In this document: positions 24,827 through 32,600 of the stretch, piece by piece | Layout: each line of letters begins with the position of its first letter | Position numbering within the stretch: position 1 is the stretch's first letter | From: JAPHTQ01 sp050288165 | Lineage (GTDB): Bacteria > Pseudomonadota > Gammaproteobacteria > Thiohalomonadales > Thiohalomonadaceae | Reading direction: 5' to 3' | Assembly: GCA_050288165.1 (NCBI GenBank) | Contig: JBNKDG010000006.1 | Span: 124,001-188,000 of the forward strand | Length of the DNA: 64,000 nt | Position numbers and translations under genes: made by a program | The notes under the pieces: model-generated | Told to the model about the DNA's origin: nothing | The model's database searches: none | Seen by the model: the letters and a program-made list of their open reading frames with translations, nothing else

Positions 24827-27193
24827 TTATTTGTCTTGCCCCAACACCTCGAACCTGCGGCTCAATCGATTGCCCTGCTCGTCCACCAGGGTCAGGGTAT
24901 GCACGCCTGTCGGTGGCAACAACGCCTGCTGGTGAAAGCTGCGGGTGGTGCCCAGATACTCGTCGTCCAGATGCCAGTAGAGCTGCGTCTCCGGGTTGCG
25001 GTGCACCGCCTCGAACACCACGCGGCTGGGTTTACCGTCGAGATCCACCGGCACATAAACACGTGTATCTTCCGCCGGATAGAGGAGATCGATGGGCGAC
25101 TGCCCTTCCGCCAACTTGGCACGACAGTCGGGACGATACGGTGGCAACGGCTGGTACTCGGGATGGCGCTTGCGGTAGTAGTGCGCCTGCCCGGGTGGCA
25201 ACACGAACCAGCTTGCGTGACGCATGGCGGAGACCGGCTCGCAACCGCTGTGCACCCGCCAACCGCCGCTGCGGTCCAGGTGTACAGGAATGTGGTGCGG
25301 AGTGACCTGCTCGAAGTGGCTGTCATCCGGCAACCATTGCGGTTCGCTGTCGCAGTCGTTGAGCGCGAGATAACCGTCGTCTTTGCAGATCGCCACCTGC
25401 TTCATGCGCCATAGCGGCTGCTCGAACCACTCCCCCTTCAGCACACCGAATATGTCGAACAGCAGCGGCGCGGCAGCGGTGGTGCCGGTCAACTCCGGTA
25501 CCCCTTCGCCGCTGGCATTACCCGCCCACACCGCTACGGTGTAACCGTCGTTGCTGCCGATGGCCCAGGCATCGCGCAGGCCGTAGCTGGTGCCGGTCTT
25601 CCAGGCGATGCGCCGGGCGCTGCTGAAGTTTTTCCAGAAGCCCTCGCTGCCGGGGCGGTTGACCTCGAGCAACGCCTTGAGAGTGAGCCAGGCGGCGCCC
25701 GGCGAGATCGCCGCCTTCCGTTGCGTCCCCTCCGCCTGCTCCGCCAGCCAGCGCGGTTGCCGGTAGCTATCGTTGTCGGCCCGCGAGAGCGCGGCGAGGT
25801 TGGCGTAGGCCGCGCCCATATCCCACAGGGTGGTCTCAGCCCCGCCAAGGATCAGCGACAGACCGTAGTCGTCTGGCGGCCGAAACAGAGTGCTGACACC
25901 GAGCCCTTCCAGGAAATCGTAGAAACGGGGAATGCCGTGGCGTCGCAGCATACGCACCGCCGGGATATTGAGCGAGCGGCTCAACGCATCGCGGGCCGGT
26001 ACCGCACCGCGATAGGTGCGGTCGTAGTTCTCCGGGATATAGCCGCCGTACTGGGTCGGCAGATCGGCAATCAACATCGCCGGGGTGATCTCCCCCGCAT
26101 CGAGCATCGACGCGAACAGGAAGGGTTTGAGGATACTACCGCTGCTACGAGGCCGCTGGATGAGATCGATGGCGAAGCCCGATTCGTCGGAAGGCGAAGC
26201 GGTGGCATTGCCCACGTAGGCCAGCACCTCGAAGCTGCGGTTGTCGATCACCAGCGCCGCCACGTTGTCGATGTGGCGCGACTGCAACTGACTGCCGTGC
26301 TGCTGCACCATCGCCGCGACGCGCCGCTGCAACCCGGCATCAAGGGTAGTGACGAAACGACGGCTATTGCCGTAGCGCTTGACCAGCGTCTCCAGCAGAT
26401 GCGGCGCCAGGCGCGGCATCGCCGAGGGACGCTGCGGCAACGGCTCGTGCAGCGCGAGTTCAAACTCTAGCGCTGACAGATGATCCTCCTCATGCAGCTG
26501 CTTCAGCAGCCGATCGCGCTTTGCCTGCAACTGTTTTCGGTTGCGCCCCGGATGGATCAGCGCCGGGTTATTCGGTAACACCGCCAGCATGCACGACTCG
26601 GCCCAACTCAACGCTGCCGGTGCGCGCCCATAGTAACGCCACGCCGCCGCCTCCAGCCCCACCACGTTGCCACCGAACGGCGCATGCGCCGCGTAGAGCG
26701 AAAGGATCTCCGCCTTGCTGTAACCCAGTTCCAACCGCAGCGCCAAAAGCGCTTCGATCAGTTTTTCGAAATAGGTACGCCCCGGATTATTCCGCGCCAG
26801 GCGTATCACCTGCATCGTCAGGGTGCTGCCACCGCTGACCACATGCCCCGCCTTGAGATTCGATACCAACGCACGGCCCAGAGCCAGCGGATCGACTCCG
26901 GGGTGACTGGCGAAACGCTTGTCCTCGTAGGTGATAAGACAGCGTGAAAATTTATCCGGCACCTCGTCCGACAGAGGAAAGCGCCACTGCTCGTCCTCGG
27001 AGATCCGCGCCCCCAACAACACTCCGGAACGAGTCTGCAACAGAGAGGAATAGGAGACATCGAAGAGCGGCTCAGGCAGGCTGAACCAGAAAGCCAACGC
27101 GAGGACAGCCAACGCCAGCAGCCATCCCCGACGACGACGCAGGGCAGCAACTATGCGCAAAACAGGCTCTCTACTCACGCCCCACAGCATCAA
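24827..27193 (-). CDS. pbpC: Penicillin-binding protein 1C
   Basis: A 788-residue bifunctional peptidoglycan synthase. After a membrane anchor (about 28-42) come the GT51 glycosyltransferase domain, with the motif GGSTLTMQVIRLARN, and the transpeptidase domain, with the serine motif SGSILKPF and the KTGTSYG box. The last ~90 residues are the BiPBP_C domain that separates PBP1C from PBP1A/1B. PBP1C is usually encoded next to an alpha-2-macroglobulin; here that gene (29669-35212) lies about 2.5 kb upstream on the same strand with four unrelated genes between. Confidence 0.95.
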   Translation of the reverse strand: MMLWGVSREPVLRIVAALRRRRGWLLALAVLALAFWFSLPEPLFDVSYSSLLQTRSGVLLGARISEDEQWRFPLSDEVPDKFSRCLITYEDKRFASHPGVDPLALGRALVSNLKAGHVVSGGSTLTMQVIRLARNNPGRTYFEKLIEALLALRLELGYSKAEILSLYAAHAPFGGNVVGLEAAAWRYYGRAPAALSWAESCMLAVLPNNPALIHPGRNRKQLQAKRDRLLKQLHEEDHLSALEFELALHEPLPQRPSAMPRLAPHLLETLVKRYGNSRRFVTTLDAGLQRRVAAMVQQHGSQLQSRHIDNVAALVIDNRSFEVLAYVGNATASPSDESGFAIDLIQRPRSSGSILKPFLFASMLDAGEITPAMLIADLPTQYGGYIPENYDRTYRGAVPARDALSRSLNIPAVRMLRRHGIPRFYDFLEGLGVSTLFRPPDDYGLSLILGGAETTLWDMGAAYANLAALSRADNDSYRQPRWLAEQAEGTQRKAAISPGAAWLTLKALLEVNRPGSEGFWKNFSSARRIAWKTGTSYGLRDAWAIGSNDGYTVAVWAGNASGEGVPELTGTTAAAPLLFDIFGVLKGEWFEQPLWRMKQVAICKDDGYLALNDCDSEPQWLPDDSHFEQVTPHHIPVHLDRSGGWRVHSGCEPVSAMRHASWFVLPPGQAHYYRKRHPEYQPLPPYRPDCRAKLAEGQSPIDLLYPAEDTRVYVPVDLDGKPSRVVFEAVHRNPETQLYWHLDDEYLGTTRSFHQQALLPPTGVHTLTLVDEQGNRLSRRFEVLGQDK

Positions 27194-27262
27194 ACACCCA
27201 CCATTCCTTACTACCGTCCTTTACCTGTTAGAATCATTGTAAAAACGCCGACAACAAAAACT

Positions 27263-27901
27263 ATGATGCGCATTGGACTACTAATACTACTACTCGCTGC
27301 ACTATTTCATCCCGCACTTGCAGCAAAACCACAGACCTGCAGTTATGAAACCTATCAATGGAGCACGCATGAGAAACGTGCCGTTAACCGCCAAACCGTT
27401 GCACATCCATACAGTGAAGTCACCAAAGAGGAGCGCGACCCGATCACCGGCTGCACGGTCTGCCGTGAAGATCAGGTCGAACTAGCCCTCCCCGGTGTGA
27501 AACCGTTTCAAGTCTGCAAGGTCGTGGCACCCAACATCGAAACGGCGCTACGCGAACTGATTGAAACCGGCGTACCGATTAACACCGTCATCGGCTACCG
27601 TGTCGGTCGTACGCGAGGCGATGTCGATAACAACGGTCTACGCACCGGATTCAGCAACCACTCCTTCGGCGTCGCCATCGACATCAACCCCGAACACAAT
27701 GGGCTGTATGACCAGTGCCTGCATTTCAATACAGGCTGCCGACTGATCCGTGGCGGTCCGTGGCAACCCCACACCCGTACGGAGAGCATGAGTGCCAGCG
27801 GCGAAGTGGTCCAGCGATTCAAACAGGAGGGGTTTCTCTGGGGCGGCGAGATCCGAGGCCGACAGAAGGATTTTATGCACTTTTCGCCGAGCGGTTATTA
27901 A
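27263..27901 (+). CDS. Secreted D-Ala-D-Ala carboxypeptidase-like protein (M15 family)
   Basis: A 212-residue exported protein: signal peptide MMRIGLLILLLAALFHPALA then a mature domain with the M15/VanY zinc pattern SNHSFGVAIDIN (HxxxxxxD) and a C-terminal DFMHFS histidine. It would cleave peptidoglycan peptides in the periplasm. Cysteines at CTVC, QVC and GC suggest disulfides. Divergent from pbpC across 69 bp; a functional link in cell-wall remodelling is plausible by position. Confidence 0.8.
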   Translation: MMRIGLLILLLAALFHPALAAKPQTCSYETYQWSTHEKRAVNRQTVAHPYSEVTKEERDPITGCTVCREDQVELALPGVKPFQVCKVVAPNIETALRELIETGVPINTVIGYRVGRTRGDVDNNGLRTGFSNHSFGVAIDINPEHNGLYDQCLHFNTGCRLIRGGPWQPHTRTESMSASGEVVQRFKQEGFLWGGEIRGRQKDFMHFSPSGY

Positions 27902-27914
27902 GTATCAACTCACG

Positions 27915-28550
27915 CTAGCTGTCATTTCCACAGAGGTTTTCGGAAACATCCTCTTTACGCTTTGGTAGTGTCCTGAGCGATAAATATAAACCACTCACGG
28001 CTACGGCCATAACAAGCGACCACAGTGTAGTTACAGTTTGACTTAGTAGTAATTTGAGAATTTCTTCCTCTCTAGGCATAGGGGAATTTAGCAGCCGATC
28101 AAATTCGGCGCTTCGCAGGTAGTGAGAAACATCGTTCTTCATTGCAATATATGCATGCTTATCAATGACTGCCTTTACGCGTTCCTGCGGCCAATCTATA
28201 GAGGCATTTCTGTACTCACTGATAGCTTTCTCACAATACCAAGCATTCAGAGGTACTTTACCCTTTTCGGATTCTATGCAAGCCGCAATTGCATCCAAAG
28301 TGTACTTGTATTTCAGTTCTTTCCCACGCGCAGCAATTTCTCTAGTTCGGTTTTCTCCAGCTTTCTTAGCTTCAGCAAACAAACTCTCAAGATAAACATA
28401 ATAACCACCAACAAGGACCGAGCCAAAAAGCACCACAACGAACAAAACTCGCGCAACTGACACGGATGTCCACGCACGTAGGGCACCAATCTTCTTGAAT
28501 ACAATGGAGACATCTTCAGTGATTTCTTTTACGGTTATCATTTCGACCAA
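27915..28550 (-). CDS. Hypothetical membrane protein, two helices
   Basis: A 211-residue protein with membrane helices near 32-54 and 172-192 and a charged periplasmic domain between them. An internal methionine at residue 5 (MITVKEITED) is an equally good start. I recognise no family. The coding DNA is AT-rich compared with pbpC and the surrounding core genes, as is the 217-bp non-coding stretch behind its start, so this is probably transferred DNA. Confidence 0.55.
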   Translation of the reverse strand: MVEMITVKEITEDVSIVFKKIGALRAWTSVSVARVLFVVVLFGSVLVGGYYVYLESLFAEAKKAGENRTREIAARGKELKYKYTLDAIAACIESEKGKVPLNAWYCEKAISEYRNASIDWPQERVKAVIDKHAYIAMKNDVSHYLRSAEFDRLLNSPMPREEEILKLLLSQTVTTLWSLVMAVAVSGLYLSLRTLPKRKEDVSENLCGNDS

Positions 28551-28767
28551 ATCCTACGATATATAACGTAACGGTTCAGACAACTGAAAACTATGCAGCA
28601 AAGTAAAAACCACGAAAACAACTAAACAAAGACCTACTTAAAGGTGACTTTTATGAACACCATCTAGGCCAAAATCCACAATAGCCGCACCTTCCAGGCG
28701 ACCGCAACTCTTTTTGTGCTAGCAAATACAAGATATCGCCTTTCCCACTCATGCCCCCTCTCATCAC

Positions 28768-29193
28768 CTACGCCGACTGACGCGCACTAGCGTCAACATC
28801 CTTCCCGGCAATATGAAAAGTACGAATATCAAAATCAACAACCCGAACCACCGGTTTTAACGGTTTACGTCCGGCTCGGCCTTGTGACGTTTTCGACGGC
28901 ACCAGTTTGACGATACCGTATTGCTCCATCGTCTTGAGGGTGCGTGTGAGGTTGGATGCGTAGCGATCGACCAGCTTGGCGGCATCTGCGACCGATTCGG
29001 GTTGTGCCTCGGCAATGATACGCAGCATCTCTCGATTGCTGTCGCTGAGAAGTTGTGCGACCGATTCCATCGAAGGGAACCAGACCTTGGGCTCGCCCGC
29101 CTTGGGCACATACTCACCTTTGGCGATGGCAATGCTTCTGGCTCGCATGGCGGCGGGTGGCATAATGCCGATCTTCATTCGCTTGGTCGTCAT
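28768..29193 (-). CDS. HTH antitoxin-like DNA-binding protein (TumA / HVO_A0114-like)
   Basis: A 141-residue protein. After a basic N-terminus it has a winged helix-turn-helix (about 45-105: LLSDSNREMLRIIAEAQPES, then VDRYASNLTRTLKTMEQYG). This resembles the HTH proteins that accompany TumE-type toxins. It starts four bases after the stop of the upstream gene, which has the length and motifs of TumE. It would neutralise the toxin and repress the operon. Toxin-first order is common for this class. Confidence 0.65.
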   Translation of the reverse strand: MTTKRMKIGIMPPAAMRARSIAIAKGEYVPKAGEPKVWFPSMESVAQLLSDSNREMLRIIAEAQPESVADAAKLVDRYASNLTRTLKTMEQYGIVKLVPSKTSQGRAGRKPLKPVVRVVDFDIRTFHIAGKDVDASARQSA

Positions 29194-29197
29194 TTAT

Positions 29198-29626
29198 CTA
29201 ACCTTCATCTATCGTCGTGTAGCCGTGTGCGGCCAGTGTCGCGTTTACCCCATCCCAGAAGTCTGTCAGCAGCGTCCCGGCGTCGTTGAATTCGTAAGGT
29301 GTGCCCGGATCTTTCAGGGTGTTATGACGATGATCCCACTCCCGTTTACGACCGCTGTACCTCTTGCGGCGTGGTTTCGGCGGCGCATGGGCGTTGTCGA
29401 TACCGAATACCCGCTGGTTGTGATGGTCGTGCAGAGTGAGACAGTAACGGATGCCGTGCGGTATCGCTTTGCTCGGCTCGATCCTTTTTGCCTCAATCTT
29501 CACCCACCATGGCGGATGCGCCTGAATCACCATGCATTCGGTGTTCATGAGAAGCAGGATATCCAGCCCTGCGTCATAACCCGATTCCTTACCCATAAAC
29601 ATATCATCCATTGATATCTTTAACAA
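29198..29626 (-). CDS. TumE-like toxin (DUF6516 family)
   Basis: A 142-residue basic protein. RYCLTLHDHHNQRVFGIDNA followed by a His/Arg-rich KREWDHRHN and GTPYEFNDAGTLLTDFW matches the pattern of TumE/DUF6516 proteins (a beta-stranded core, DNAH-like motif, basic segment, then the Y-x-F C-terminal part). TumE is the toxin of a type II toxin-antitoxin pair; its target is not established here. The partner follows at once. The pair sits between pbpC and the macroglobulin gene. Confidence 0.62.
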   Translation of the reverse strand: MLKISMDDMFMGKESGYDAGLDILLLMNTECMVIQAHPPWWVKIEAKRIEPSKAIPHGIRYCLTLHDHHNQRVFGIDNAHAPPKPRRKRYSGRKREWDHRHNTLKDPGTPYEFNDAGTLLTDFWDGVNATLAAHGYTTIDEG

Positions 29627-29668
29627 CCACCCATCCCTTCTTCGCGGGATGGATGGCAGGCTATCTCC

Positions 29669-32600
29669 TCATTTCCCCTTTACTACCTCCACCCACTGCC
29701 CCTTGATACGGGCATGGCGGTTGGCGTCGTACATCGCCTCCACGCCTATTGAAGGTTGATAGAAGCGACCAAGGTAAGCGGCGTTGAGCAGCACCGTGAA
29801 TTCCTTGGTCTTGCCTTCGTCCAGGGAGAAGTAGGTGTAGATGCGGTCGTCGCGGATGTCCTGATAGTCGATCTCGGCCGCCGCTTCACCGTCGCCGGTA
29901 AAGCGCGGGTTATGGATCTCCCAACCGGCGGGAACGATGTGGCTGAGCGCCAGGTTATCCAGTTTGCGGTGGGTGTTGTTGGTGACCTTGAGCGTAACCT
30001 TGAGATCGGTGCCCTGGGGAAGGCTGCCGATGCCGATGGTGTTGCCGGCAAGGTCGGTGTATGCCACCCGCAGGGTCAGCTCGTTCATGCTCTCCAGTTC
30101 GCTGCCTGCCGGTGCCGCGCCCTCGGAGAGGATGGCGGCGTAAAGCACACGCTGCGAATCGTTGCTGAGTTCGAAGGCGTTGCCTTTCAGTGCGATGCCC
30201 TTGAGCTCTTCGCTGAAGTACGGGGTGTTGTTCTCCCCTTTCACCGCCTCGGCATCGCCGACGCGGTAACTGAAGCGGTAGGGCTCGGCCTGCGGGTCGT
30301 CACCGATGAAGCGGGTCATGGCCATCAGCGACCAGGCGAGTGACTGGGTGCTGAGCCACTTGTCGGAGGCCAACTCTTCGGCAATGGCATCGGCCACCTG
30401 CTTGGCCTTTTCCATGTTGCCGGTGAGCACCAGGGCATCGAGGGCAATGGCGCGGTCACGCAGTTCAGAGCCGTAGGTACTGCCCTCGACAACGTAGTCG
30501 CCAAATTGCAGCGGCTTGTCCGACATCAATGCCGTGGCCGCACCGGGCAGACCGGAGAGCTGGTAGGCCATGGCGAGCATACGTGCGGCGACCGAGTCGA
30601 GGTCGCTCTGCTCACGCAGGCGGTTCATCGCCCCCATCTCCGGTTTGCCTGCGAGCGCCAGGGTGTAGAGCCGGTAGGCCTGACCGAGGACGGCACGGTT
30701 GCCGCCGGTGGTCCAGGATTGGGCGCTACGTTGCTGGTAACCGGCCCAGTCGGCGAGCATCTCCGGCGGTACGAAGTAACCGGCCTGCTGCGCCGAGACC
30801 AGGAAGTGACCGGCGTAGTTGCTGCCCCAGTCGTCGGCATTGCCGTTGCCGGGCCAGTAGCTGAATCCGCCTTCAGGGGTCTGGAAGCCACGCAGGCGTT
30901 CGATGCCTGCCTCAATGTTCTTCTGCACCTCATCGCTCATCGTCTTGTCGAGCTTGACCAGCTTCGGCAGGGAGATCTGCGGGAACACCGAGGAGGTGGT
31001 CTGCTCGATACAGCCGTGCGGATAGCGGATGAGGTAGCGCAGACGACGATCGAGATCGATGGGCGGCGCAGTGGATATCTCCAGCACGGTGCGGTTGGTG
31101 CCCTCGATACCGTGCGGCGTGACGGTCGCCTGCCAGCTCTCGCCCGGCTGTACCGCCTTGCGCTGGTAGCGGGTGGTGACTGGGTTGGGACTCAGGATGT
31201 CGATGTAGGTCTCGGTGTGACTCTCGAACTTCCCGGCTTTGGCACGGAACACTACATGCCCCTTGCCCAGTGCCGGTTTAACCTTGAGCCGCAGCAGACC
31301 GAGCTTCTCGCCCGCGCCGTCGAAGGCGACCTTGACCTTGCCCTCGCCGATAAGCTCGAAGTGATCGTCGGCCTCGACGCTCAGCTCGACCTCTTTGATC
31401 GACGGGTCGTAAGCGAACAGGGAGACCGGCACCGTCAACGTCTCATCGGCACGCAGTACTCGCGGTAGGGTCGAGAGCATGGAGAGCGGTTCGCGCACCA
31501 CCACCTCTTTTTCCGCCTTACCGTAGGCTCCCTGCTCACCCGCCACCAGCATCACGCGCAGGGCACCGACATAGTGAGGGATGTCGACCTCGTGGCGCTG
31601 GCTTTGACCAGCCTCGAGATGGAACGGCCCGAGGAAACGGACTACTGGCGGGAAGCGGCGCTTCTTGCTGCCTTCCTCGTCGTCGCCCTCGTCACTGCCG
31701 CCGAGCGCCAGCAGGGTTTCGAGTTCACCGCCGTAGGCACCGGCAACGAAGTCGAATAGATCCCAAGTGGTCACGCCCAGAGCCTCCTTGCGATAGAAGG
31801 CCTTGTGCAGATCTGGGGTCTTGAAGTTGGTGAGGCCCAGCAGCCCCTCATCGACCAGCGCCAGGGTGTAGGTCATGGCACGGCCGTTCTCCTCGGCCAC
31901 CTCGACCACGGCGGTGGATTGGGGACGGATCTCGTCGGCCACGGTGATCTTCGGCGCAAGGCGGGTCTTGGGATCGTTCACCTTGAGTGGGGTGATGCCG
32001 TAGAGACGGATCGGCCGGTCGTTCTTCTTGTCGCGATGGGGCTGCAACATGGTGACGCTGACATAGACGTTGGGCGCCATTGCCTCGGTGATCGGCAGGC
32101 TAAGCTTCCGCTCACCAGCGGGCAGCTCCAACCAGCGCTGGTCGACGATACCGCTGCCATTCTCCACCGTGAGCAAAGAGCGGCCCTGGGTCGCTTCGGG
32201 CAATTGAATGTGCGCGGTCTCGCCGACCTGGTATTCATTCTTGTCGGCAACGATGGTGAGGACGTTGGCACCGCTACCGCCCTCCTCCTGGGCACGCCCA
32301 GCCCAGCCGGGCCAGTCGATGTAGACGATCTTGCCGGTGCAGTGACCGCCTTTGGTGTCGCAGGCGCGCAGCAGGTAGCGACCCCAGGCCGGGTACTTCA
32401 CCTGGAAGGTCCATTTGCCGAGGCCGTCGGCGCCGGTTTCGATCACGCCGTGGGCGACACGTTCGTGCTGCGAGGAGTTGGCGTAACGGGCCAGAGAGTC
32501 GCCCGATTTGTCCCACCACCACTTCCACTGGATCTTGTAGAGACTCATCTCGATCTCTTTCACCGCCACCGGCTCACCGTGGTCGCTCAATGCCGCGACA

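Noticed and set aside
27263..29626. Defence island between pbpC and the macroglobulin gene
   Set aside because: Only the toxin-antitoxin pair is suggestive; no nuclease, methylase or other defence gene is present.
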